Made by a program: the position numbers and the translations under genes. A DNA stretch of 5,231 bases from contig JAEDHZ010000124.1 of assembly GCA_016292705.1 (NCBI GenBank), positions 1 through 5,231 of the forward strand, written 5' to 3'. Below, one piece after another: positions 1-5,231 of this stretch. Position 1 is the first letter of the stretch. Each line of letters begins with the position of its first letter. The notes below the pieces were generated by a model, which was not told the DNA's origin, did not search any database, and saw only the letters and a program-made list of their open reading frames with translations. The DNA is from Clostridiaceae bacterium. Its GTDB lineage: Bacteria > Bacillota > Clostridia > Oscillospirales > Acutalibacteraceae.

Positions 1-647
1 AATTTATTCCCGTTGCCGGAAACCACGACACACGGACGGAGAACCTGCGCGAAGAAGATCCTACATACGAATTTATCAGAGCCTATAATGAATACAGCGG
101 CAAAAATCTCACAAAGCCGTATTTTACTGAGGAGGTTAAAGGCTACACCTTTATTGTTCTTTTCACGGAGAATCTTTCCGATGAGCAGATAAGCTGGTTT
201 GACAGTGAAATGGAAAAAGCTGCAAAAAAGGACAAACCCATTTTTGTTATGTGCCATTGGCCAATCAACGGAGTCTGCGGACAAATGGAGATAGACCCGG
301 GTATGGGAATGGGAGCGCAGAGCGATAAGGTTCAAGCGATTCTTGAAAAGTATAAGAACGTCTTTTACTTCTGCGGTCATGTTCACGCAGGACTGCGCGG
401 TGAGGTTTCAAACAAGCTTTTCGGCCATCAGTCGGTTGAAACAATTAACGGCGTCCATTATATTAACCTGCCGTCATATATGTATCTCAACACCGATGGC
501 TGGGCCAGCAATAACGGCGGCAACCTCCTTTCGGGCTGCGGATATATTGCAGAGGTATATAAAAACGAGGTTGTTCTGCGTGCAAGGAACTATGCGCTCG
601 GCTTCTATATGTCGGTTTACGAGAAAACGATAAAGCTTGTAAAATAA
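1..647 (+). CDS. Calcineurin-like metallophosphoesterase MPE1, 5'-truncated by window edge
   Basis: The frame is open from base 3 to the TAA at 645-647 and gives 214 visible residues. An ATG at 210 is internal, because homology to the next two genes continues upstream of it. By alignment with MPE2 about 110 N-terminal residues (signal peptide and metal motifs DxH and GDxxxxG) lie outside the window. Visible metallophosphoesterase motifs are GNHD (visible residues 6-9), the His of CHWP (85) and GHVH (125-128). The family hydrolyses phosphomono- or phosphodiesters with a two-metal centre; the substrate is unknown, and export is inferred from the paralogues. Oddities: relative to MPE2 and MPE3 it lacks six residues after the TFIVLFTE stretch, has Arg instead of Trp after GNHDT, and has Cys instead of Ser before GHVH. 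There is no internal stop, so it may still be functional. It is probably co-transcribed with the next gene, 37 bp downstream. Confidence 0.88.
   Translation, partial: FIPVAGNHDTRTENLREEDPTYEFIRAYNEYSGKNLTKPYFTEEVKGYTFIVLFTENLSDEQISWFDSEMEKAAKKDKPIFVMCHWPINGVCGQMEIDPGMGMGAQSDKVQAILEKYKNVFYFCGHVHAGLRGEVSNKLFGHQSVETINGVHYINLPSYMYLNTDGWASNNGGNLLSGCGYIAEVYKNEVVLRARNYALGFYMSVYEKTIKLVK
361..647 (+). repeat. Direct repeat, copy A (3' end of MPE1)
   Basis: This 287-bp stretch aligns without gaps to 1391-1677 at an offset of 1030 bp. I counted about 17 mismatches by eye, roughly 94% identity. It encodes the GHVH motif and the C-terminal subdomain. Upstream of it the similarity to MPE2 drops sharply, to about 82% over the preceding 60 bp, so the boundary looks like a conversion tract edge rather than gradual divergence. 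Confidence 0.85.
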
Positions 648-667
648 TAAGCAAATATTAATTTTAG

Positions 668-674
668 AAAGGGG
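668..674 (+). promoter_or_regulatory. Ribosome binding site of MPE2
   Basis: AAAGGGG lies 10 bases before the ATG at 685. It differs from the AAAGGAG used for the last two genes by a G that can pair with U by wobble in the anti-Shine-Dalgarno sequence. The same AAGGGGAAAAT context precedes MPE3, so it appears to have been copied together with the gene. It fixes the start at 685 over the in-frame ATG at 700, which is about 25 bases away. Confidence 0.75.
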
Positions 675-684
675 AAAATTCATT

Positions 685-1677
685 ATGGAAACAGCAGCAA
701 TGGCGGTTTTAAGCAGAATAGTTGCAATTTTGGTATCAGTTATTTTTGCGGCATCGGGTATTGTGTCGCCGGCTCTCTCTCAACAGGTCAAGCCCAAAAA
801 CGAAAAAGCGCTGCGTCTTTCTTTTGCAACGCTTTCGGATTCTCATCTGACCGGGGTTGGCGTTGCAAGAATGAACATGCTTTCGCAAGGCTTTCGCGAC
901 CTTGACGGAAAAGTGGATGCAATTGTTGCCGTCGGAGACATGACCAACCACGGAGAAAGAAATCAGTATCAGAACTTTTACAGCTGTGTTGAAAAGAGCA
1001 TCAAAACTTCAAAATTCATTCCCGTTGTCGGAAACCACGACACATGGACAGAGAGCCTGCGTGAAAAGAAACCTACTTACGAGTTTCTCAGAGCTTATAA
1101 TAATTACACGGGCAAAAAGCTGAAAAAGCCATACTACACTCAAAAAATAAATGGCTATACTTTCATTATGCTGTCCACCGAAAGCGATAATACTTCAGCT
1201 TACATATCCAACACACAGATAACTTGGCTTGATAAGGAACTGAAAAAAGCAACAGCAAAAAAACAGCCCGTCTTTGTTTTCTGCCATTGGCCTGTCAACG
1301 GTGTTTGCGGACAGATGGAAATAGATCCCGATATGGTAATGGGCGAACAGAGCAATAAGGTTAAAAAGGTTCTTGAAAAGTATAAGAATGTCTTCTACTT
1401 CAGCGGCCATGTTCATGCAGGACTGCGCGGCGAGGTTTCAAACAAGCTTTTCGGCCATCAGTCGGTTGAAACAATCAAAGGCGTCCATTATATCAACCTG
1501 CCGTCATATATGTATCTCAACACCGAGGGCTGGGCCAGCAATAACGGCGGCAACCTCCTTTCGGGCTGCGGATATATTGCAGAGGTATATAAAAACGAGG
1601 TTGTTCTTCGCGCAAGAAACTATGCACTCAAATTCTATATGCCGGTTTACGAGAAAACGATAAAGCTTGTAAAATAA
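685..1677 (+). CDS. Secreted calcineurin-like metallophosphoesterase MPE2
   Basis: A 330-residue protein with an N-terminal signal peptide: Arg11, a hydrophobic core at about residues 12-28, and plausible cleavage after PALS (29-32). No lipobox or wall-anchor motif is visible, so a soluble secreted enzyme is expected. The metallophosphoesterase motifs are complete and in order: D52-S-H54, GDMTNHG (84-90), GNHD (116-119), H201 in CHWP, and GHVH (241-244). These ligands bind the two-metal centre that hydrolyses phosphoester bonds; the sequence does not reveal the substrate. The C-terminal part (about 260-330) is shared with all paralogues, including the EVYxNEVVLRARNY signature. C208 and C295 could form a disulphide after export. 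It sits second in a tandem array, 37 bp after MPE1 and 25 bp before MPE3, with no terminator between. The metallophosphoesterase assignment is very secure; the specific activity (phosphatase, phosphodiesterase or nucleotidase) is open. Confidence 0.93.
   Translation: METAAMAVLSRIVAILVSVIFAASGIVSPALSQQVKPKNEKALRLSFATLSDSHLTGVGVARMNMLSQGFRDLDGKVDAIVAVGDMTNHGERNQYQNFYSCVEKSIKTSKFIPVVGNHDTWTESLREKKPTYEFLRAYNNYTGKKLKKPYYTQKINGYTFIMLSTESDNTSAYISNTQITWLDKELKKATAKKQPVFVFCHWPVNGVCGQMEIDPDMVMGEQSNKVKKVLEKYKNVFYFSGHVHAGLRGEVSNKLFGHQSVETIKGVHYINLPSYMYLNTEGWASNNGGNLLSGCGYIAEVYKNEVVLRARNYALKFYMPVYEKTIKLVK
1391..1677 (+). repeat. Direct repeat, copy B (3' end of MPE2)
   Basis: This is the partner of 361-647, about 94% identical by manual count. 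The matching 3' end of MPE3 (about 2412-2698) is visibly more different, especially in the part encoding residues 274-292. The high similarity is therefore specific to the MPE1/MPE2 pair. Confidence 0.85.
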
Positions 1678-1688
1678 ACAGCAATAAA

Positions 1689-1695
1689 AAAGGGG
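1689..1695 (+). promoter_or_regulatory. Ribosome binding site of MPE3
   Basis: AAAGGGG lies 7 bases upstream of the ATG at 1703, within a purine run. It is the same wobble-type variant as the one in front of MPE2 and is followed by the same GGGGAAAAT sequence, consistent with duplication of the gene together with its translation signal. Confidence 0.75.
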
Positions 1696-1702
1696 AAAAT
1701 CA

Positions 1703-2698
1703 ATGAAGGCAAAGTTTACGGCTTTTTTCAACAAAGTTGTTGCATTATTGGTCACAATAATTTTTGCCTTGTCAAACATTGCGTCAACAGGTCTTTCTTT
1801 GCAGGTCAAGCCTAAAAATGCAGAAGCACTTCGGCTTTCCTTTGCGGCGTTTTCAGATTCTCATCTGGCCGGCGATGAGGACAGTGCAAGGGTAAAGGTG
1901 CTTTATCAGGGGCTTCGCAACCTTGACGGAAGGGTTGACGCAATAGTTGCCGTCGGAGATATGACAGACCGAGGAGAAAGAGAACAGTACGAAACCTTTT
2001 ACAGGTGCGTTAAAAAGGAAGTTACTTCCTCAAAGTTTATCGCCGCAGTCGGCAATCACGACACATGGACAACGGGCAGCAACGGAGAAAATCCTACCTA
2101 TGAATTCCTCAGAGCCTATAACGGGTACAGCGGCAAAAACCTCACGGAGGCTTACTATACCGAGGAGGTTAAAGGCTACACCTTTATCGTGCTTGCCACT
2201 GAGGCGGACAACACCTCCGCTTACCTTTCCGAAAAGCAGATAAGCTGGCTTGATTCTGAACTTGAAAAGGCAACAGAGAGCGGAAAACCGGCATTTGTCC
2301 TTTGCCACTGGCCGCTCGATGGAACCTGCGGACAAATGGAAATAGACCCGGAGCATGGAATGGGAGCGCAGAGCGCTGAGGTTCAGGCGGTTCTTGAAAA
2401 GTATAAGAATGTTTTTTATTTCAGCGGTCACATTCACGCAGGACTGCGCGGAGAGCTTTCAAATAAGATTTTCGGTCATCAGTCGGTTGAAACAATTAAC
2501 GGCGTTCATTACATCAACCTACCGTCGTTTATGTTTCCTAACACCAGGAGCCTGAAAACCGGCAACGGAGGAAACATTCTTCCGGGCTGCGGTTATATTG
2601 CAGAGGTATATGAAAACGAGGTTGTTCTTCGTGCAAGGAACTATCCGCTCGGATTCTATATGCCGGTTTACGAGAAGACAATTGATCTTGTAAAATAA
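1703..2698 (+). CDS. Secreted calcineurin-like metallophosphoesterase MPE3
   Basis: A 331-residue protein beginning with a classical signal peptide: Lys2, Lys4 and Lys11, a hydrophobic core at about residues 12-28, and likely cleavage near residues 32-34, just before the QVKPKN segment shared with MPE2. All metal-centre motifs are intact: D52-S-H54, GDMTDRG (85-91), GNHD (117-120), H202 in CHWP, and GHIH (242-245). It aligns with MPE2 along nearly its whole length with a single one-residue insertion near residues 57-60. The most divergent stretches are residues 121-131, just after GNHD, and 275-292. Both flank the expected active-site rim, so substrate preference may differ between copies. 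C209 and C296 match the MPE2 pair. It is third in the array, 25 bp after MPE2 and 41 bp before MPE4. The family and export calls are secure; the substrate is unknown. Confidence 0.93.
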   Translation: MKAKFTAFFNKVVALLVTIIFALSNIASTGLSLQVKPKNAEALRLSFAAFSDSHLAGDEDSARVKVLYQGLRNLDGRVDAIVAVGDMTDRGEREQYETFYRCVKKEVTSSKFIAAVGNHDTWTTGSNGENPTYEFLRAYNGYSGKNLTEAYYTEEVKGYTFIVLATEADNTSAYLSEKQISWLDSELEKATESGKPAFVLCHWPLDGTCGQMEIDPEHGMGAQSAEVQAVLEKYKNVFYFSGHIHAGLRGELSNKIFGHQSVETINGVHYINLPSFMFPNTRSLKTGNGGNILPGCGYIAEVYENEVVLRARNYPLGFYMPVYEKTIDLVK

Positions 2699-2724
2699 AA
2701 ATCTTTATTTTAATAATGCAAAAC

Positions 2725-2731
2725 AAAGGAG
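2725..2731 (+). promoter_or_regulatory. Ribosome binding site deciding the MPE4 start
   Basis: AAAGGAG lies 8 bases before the ATG at 2740. An in-frame ATG at 2716 lies upstream of this site and has no good Shine-Dalgarno sequence of its own, and starting there would add a polar segment (MQNKGENT) before the signal peptide. The start at 2740 is therefore preferred. Confidence 0.82.
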
Positions 2732-2739
2732 AAAACACG

Positions 2740-3741
2740 ATGGAGTACATTAAGAAATTTTTAAGCGTGTTGCTTACCGTTATTACAACAGTCTCAATGG
2801 CCTTTGCCGGCTTTAACGACTCAAGGAGCAACGAACCGTTCAAAGTAAAAGATGACAACGTGCTTTTTAACGTCACGCTGCTTTCGGACGTTCATATTGA
2901 TTACCGCGAGCTGTTTTTTCAGGCGGCGCTGCGCCTCGGCGTAACAAGTCTGAAAAAGTCTCAGTCTCCTATTGATGCAGTTGTCATTTCAGGAGATCTG
3001 ACAAATTACGGCGACAAAAAGTCAATGAACACAATGTTCAAAACGGTTACCGAGTGTATGCCGGACGGTACTCAGGCTTTCATCACGACCGGAAACCATG
3101 ATATCGGTCATTCGTCAGAGGTTGACCTCACGGCAGAACAGGCAAGACAGAATTTTATTGAACTGCACAACAAATATCTCGGTGAAAGCATAGATAAAAT
3201 TTACTACAGCAGGGTAATTGACGGCTACACCTTTATCACCCTGAGCGATGAGTCCGACGACTCCTGGGATACGCCGGAAATTTCCGATACTCAGATTGCA
3301 TGGCTTGACGCAGAGCTTGCAAAGGCAACTGCTGCGAATGATATGAAGCCCGTTTTCGTTGTCTGCCATTGGTCAATCAACGGCACGAACGGTCAGCAGA
3401 TCGTTTGGGAAAACGGCGCAATGAACGATTGCAGCGACAAGGTCAGAGCCGTGCTTGAAAAGTATTCAAATAAGAATGTTTTCTATATCAGCGGTCATCT
3501 TCACACCGGCGTCAACAATGATGTGCTTCACAAGTATTTTGATGTTTACAATGTTGAAGAACAAAACGGAATTTTCTATGTTAACCTGCCCGCCTTCGGC
3601 TCGCTCAACCGCTACGGCGTTCCCTGGCCGGGAACCGGAATGCAGATGGAGGTTTATGAAAACGAGGTTATTTTCAGACCGCGCAACTATCTTTCAAACA
3701 AGTGGTACGGCAGCTTTGAATATTCAGTAACGCTTCACTGA
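2740..3741 (+). CDS. Secreted calcineurin-like metallophosphoesterase MPE4 (divergent paralogue)
   Basis: A 333-residue protein when started at the ATG at 2740. The signal peptide has a basic end (K5, K6), a hydrophobic core at about residues 7-21, and an AFA cleavage motif at 21-23 before GFND. The complete metallophosphoesterase set is present: D50-V-H52, GDLTNYG (85-91), GNHD (118-121), H210 in CHWS, and GHLH (252-255). It is clearly homologous to MPE1-3, with shared TQIAWLDAEL and EVYENEVIFRPRNY segments, but much more divergent, so it is an older duplicate. It has DESDDSWDTPE at 170-180 where MPE2 and MPE3 have a TExDNTSAY segment. It lacks both cysteines corresponding to C208 and C295 of MPE2. 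The changed loops suggest a different substrate or leaving group from MPE1-3, which is inference. It lies 41 bp after MPE3 and 31 bp before the glycosidase-like gene. Confidence 0.92.
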   Translation: MEYIKKFLSVLLTVITTVSMAFAGFNDSRSNEPFKVKDDNVLFNVTLLSDVHIDYRELFFQAALRLGVTSLKKSQSPIDAVVISGDLTNYGDKKSMNTMFKTVTECMPDGTQAFITTGNHDIGHSSEVDLTAEQARQNFIELHNKYLGESIDKIYYSRVIDGYTFITLSDESDDSWDTPEISDTQIAWLDAELAKATAANDMKPVFVVCHWSINGTNGQQIVWENGAMNDCSDKVRAVLEKYSNKNVFYISGHLHTGVNNDVLHKYFDVYNVEEQNGIFYVNLPAFGSLNRYGVPWPGTGMQMEVYENEVIFRPRNYLSNKWYGSFEYSVTLH

Positions 3742-3748
3742 ATAAACA

Positions 3749-3764
3749 AAAGGAGAAAGAGGAG
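3749..3764 (+). promoter_or_regulatory. Double Shine-Dalgarno site before the GH-A gene
   Basis: Two purine-rich cores follow each other: AAAGGAG at 3749-3755 and AGAGGAG at 3758-3764. The second is 8 bases from the ATG at 3773 and is well placed for initiation; the first is 17 bases away. The repeat GGAGAAAGAGGAGAAAA looks like a short local duplication. It supports the start at 3773 and suggests efficient translation of this last gene. Confidence 0.75.
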
Positions 3765-3772
3765 AAAATACA

Positions 3773-5053
3773 ATGAAATCAATTATTTCGTTTTTTACCG
3801 CGTTTGTTGCAACAATCACAATGCTTTGGAACACGGCGATGACAAAGGTTGACCCCGAGGGACTTCGCTATATTGCACTCAATGCGGCAAAATCCTATTT
3901 TATCAGTCAGACAAACGATGAGGTTGAAGCACTGAAGGAAAAAACGGGCGGTTTCATGAAGGGCGTCTGCCACCCGAACGAAAACTATGAGCAAATCAAA
4001 AACGCAAACATCGAATGGGTTCGTTTTGACTGCGGAGACCTTCCGTTTGATGAGGAGGGAAATCTTTCAAAGGGCTATCTCAGTTTTAAGGAAAGGGCAA
4101 AATCTTATGCCGACCGTGGCTTCAAGGTCATGTGCATCACTCCGTATCCCAATGATTACATAGAAGCCGGGCTTGACCCCCGTGATGAAAAGAACAAGGC
4201 GGAAATTCAGCGTATTGCTGCGTTTTATGCAACGGATCTTCAGGGTATTGTTTCTGCGTTCCAGATTACAAACGAGATGGGTATTGAGCATTTCACTCTT
4301 CCGTTGACCGTGAAAGAGGCTGCGGACTTCATCGGAATGCAGGCAGAGGCAATGATGGGCGTTAAGGAAGACATCATTGTTGGCTTCAACTGCGGCGGAA
4401 CGGCGCTCTATAATCTTTGCACCTATATGAAGCCGTATCTTGATTTCTGCGATTATGTTGGTATGGATGTTTACCTCGGATGCTTTGAAAGTGTTTTCAA
4501 GGAGCTTTGGGCACAGGATCTCATTCTCCGCGGTCTTTGGGCATATACAAACAAGCCTATTATCCTTTGCGAATTCGGCTATATCGGCTACGGCGATGTT
4601 AAAACAAAGGAACAGAAAGACGAGATACTCAAGGGCTACGGCTTTGAAAACGAGGATGCCGCACGCAAGGATATCATGACGCTCATTAACCGGCTTCCGG
4701 AAAAATTCAAAAATCATATGCTCTCTCTGGAATATAAAGACGAGGAAGAGCTTGCAAACAAGCTTTTTGACTCCGAGCTTGCCAACCACCTTTACAAGGA
4801 GATTCAGGGCGGCTATCAGCTCAATGATTACCGGCACACGCCTGAGGGTCAGGGAAGATTCTACAGTGATATCTTCAAGCACATTTATTCGCTTGACTTC
4901 CTTTGCGGCTCGTTTGTCTACTGCTATTCAGACAGCAAAGCCTGCTACATCTGCGGTCAGGAGGACTGTCCGGTTGAAACCGGCTGGGGTCTTGTTGACC
5001 TGCACGGAAATGAAAAACCTGCCTATTACGCCGTTCAGAAAGCGTACGAATAA
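3773..5053 (+). CDS. Exported TIM-barrel protein, probable clan GH-A glycoside hydrolase
   Basis: A 426-residue protein. Residues 1-22 form a signal peptide or N-terminal anchor (K2, hydrophobic core at about 4-19), but no strong cleavage site is seen. The rest reads as a (beta/alpha)8 barrel with strands near 60-67, 80-87, 116-123, 160-168, 201-207, 226-234, 261-270 and 375-387. QITNEMG (164-170) ends strand 4 with N167-E168, the acid/base signature of clan GH-A. IILCEFGY (263-270) supplies E267 on strand 7, the expected nucleophile. The C-terminal GWGLVDLHGNEKPAYYAV segment is typical of such barrels. A highly charged insert of roughly 100 residues separates strands 7 and 8. There are 13 cysteines, five of them in 378-399. 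No carbohydrate-binding module is visible. The family (GH5, GH39, GH113 or an unassigned group) and the glycan cannot be fixed. It follows MPE4 by 31 bp, so co-transcription with the phosphoesterases is likely. Confidence 0.78.
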   Translation: MKSIISFFTAFVATITMLWNTAMTKVDPEGLRYIALNAAKSYFISQTNDEVEALKEKTGGFMKGVCHPNENYEQIKNANIEWVRFDCGDLPFDEEGNLSKGYLSFKERAKSYADRGFKVMCITPYPNDYIEAGLDPRDEKNKAEIQRIAAFYATDLQGIVSAFQITNEMGIEHFTLPLTVKEAADFIGMQAEAMMGVKEDIIVGFNCGGTALYNLCTYMKPYLDFCDYVGMDVYLGCFESVFKELWAQDLILRGLWAYTNKPIILCEFGYIGYGDVKTKEQKDEILKGYGFENEDAARKDIMTLINRLPEKFKNHMLSLEYKDEEELANKLFDSELANHLYKEIQGGYQLNDYRHTPEGQGRFYSDIFKHIYSLDFLCGSFVYCYSDSKACYICGQEDCPVETGWGLVDLHGNEKPAYYAVQKAYE

Positions 5054-5059
5054 AAACAC

Positions 5060-5094
5060 AAGGCTGCCGCAATCGGAAAGACTGCGGCAGCCTT
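5060..5094. terminator. Intrinsic terminator between convergent genes
   Basis: AAGGCTGCCGCA (5060-5071) and TGCGGCAGCCTT (5083-5094) form a perfect 12-bp GC-rich stem with an 11-base loop. On the minus strand the hairpin is followed by GTGTTTTTA, a fair U-tract, so it best fits termination of the ftsH-like gene. On the plus strand it is followed by AAAAATTTGTT, a weak U-tract, so termination of the phosphoesterase operon here may be less efficient. It starts 6 bp after the GH-A stop codon. Confidence 0.85.
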
Positions 5095-5111
5095 AAAAAT
5101 TTGTTCTCTGA

Positions 5112-5231
5112 TTATTCTGCGTTCAGTATTTTCATGAACTCATCGCCCGTAATTGTCTCTTTGTTATAGAGATACATGGCAAGCTCATCAAGCTTTGAGC
5201 GGTTCTCCTTGAGAATTTCCACCGCCTTTTC
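5112..5231 (-). CDS. ftsH: C-terminal end of FtsH-like ATP-dependent zinc metalloprotease (partial)
   Basis: The minus strand is open from the window edge (5231) to a TAA at 5112-5114, giving 39 residues. The pattern AVEILKENRSKLDELAMYLY followed by KETITGDEF and a short tail matches what I know of the FtsH C-terminus: an AxxIL-xxNRxxLdxLA helix, then an ETIxGxEF motif at the end of the M41 peptidase domain. FtsH is a membrane-anchored AAA+ protease that degrades misfolded membrane proteins and some regulators. The catalytic HEXXH and the ATPase domain lie outside the window. It is transcribed convergently with the exported-enzyme operon and is not expected to be functionally linked to it. 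The match rests on a short stretch, so another protein with a similar tail is possible. Confidence 0.75.
   Translation of the reverse strand, partial: EKAVEILKENRSKLDELAMYLYNKETITGDEFMKILNAE

Noticed and set aside
343..633. Alternate-frame plus-strand ORF of 96 codons, recurring at 1373-1663
   Set aside because: It recurs because the underlying MPE genes are repeats. It lies wholly within a motif-bearing frame and has no translation signal.
1..647. MPE1 as a pseudogene
   Set aside because: No stop or frameshift is present. The indel is a multiple of three and the visible metal ligands are intact. The missing 5' end results from the window edge.
1..2698. The repeats as an insertion sequence or CRISPR array
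   Set aside because: The repeats are coding, gene-sized and lack transposase, terminal inverted repeats or a regular spacer pattern. Tandem gene duplication explains them.
2716..2739. Upstream in-frame ATG as the start of MPE4
   Set aside because: The AAAGGAG site lies between it and the ATG at 2740, and starting there would place a polar segment before the signal peptide.
4067..4882. A 271-codon open frame on the minus strand inside the GH-A-like gene
   Set aside because: It is antisense to a well-supported coding sequence with recognisable motifs, has no ribosome site or domain-like pattern, and its composition fits a codon-bias shadow.
4943..4969. CxxCxxxxC cluster (C391, C394, C399) as a zinc finger or iron-sulphur site
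   Set aside because: Too few correctly spaced ligands are seen, and the protein has an export signal, so disulphides or isolated cysteines are equally likely. It is mentioned only as part of the GH description.
4752..5096. Plus-strand ORF overlapping the end of the GH-A-like gene and running into the terminator
   Set aside because: It is an out-of-frame shadow that reads through the terminator hairpin and has an Arg/Thr/Ser-rich composition without a recognisable domain.

Overview
The window looks like a chromosomal fragment from a low-to-moderate GC Firmicute, most likely an anaerobic clostridial lineage of the gut or rumen type. The support is indirect. The genes are tightly packed, have strong purine-rich Shine-Dalgarno sites (AAAGGAG or AAAGGGG), and encode Gram-positive-style signal peptides without lipoboxes. 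Base composition is moderate by eye. The species cannot be named from this sequence.

Positions 1-5053 hold a co-directional (+) run of five genes with gaps of only about 25-41 bp and no terminator between them, so it reads as one operon. The first four are tandem paralogues of a secreted calcineurin-like metallophosphoesterase (MPE). MPE1 (1-647) lacks its 5' end because the window starts inside it. MPE2 (685-1677) and MPE3 (1703-2698) are complete and close relatives of it. MPE4 (2740-3741) is a more divergent but full-length member. Every metal-binding motif of the fold is present in the three complete copies. The fifth gene (3773-5053) encodes a predicted exported TIM-barrel protein with the Asn-Glu and Glu active-site pair of clan GH-A glycoside hydrolases.

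The + operon ends against a convergent gene on the minus strand (5112-5231, partial) whose last 39 residues look like the C-terminus of the ATP-dependent protease FtsH. A 12-bp perfect inverted repeat at 5060-5094 sits between them and probably serves as a terminator, best suited to the ftsH strand.

The joint role is inferred. Four secreted phosphoesterases and one exported glycosidase made from one transcript would suit stepwise breakdown or remodelling of a phosphorylated extracellular glycan or phosphodiester-containing cell-wall polymer. No substrate is shown by the sequence.

The most notable signals are these: the tandem amplification itself; the mosaic nature of MPE1 (MPE2-like at both ends of the visible part, MPE3-like in the middle), which points to gene conversion; an 18-bp in-frame loss in MPE1 together with changes beside active-site motifs; and a cysteine pair that is present in MPE1-3 and jointly absent in MPE4.
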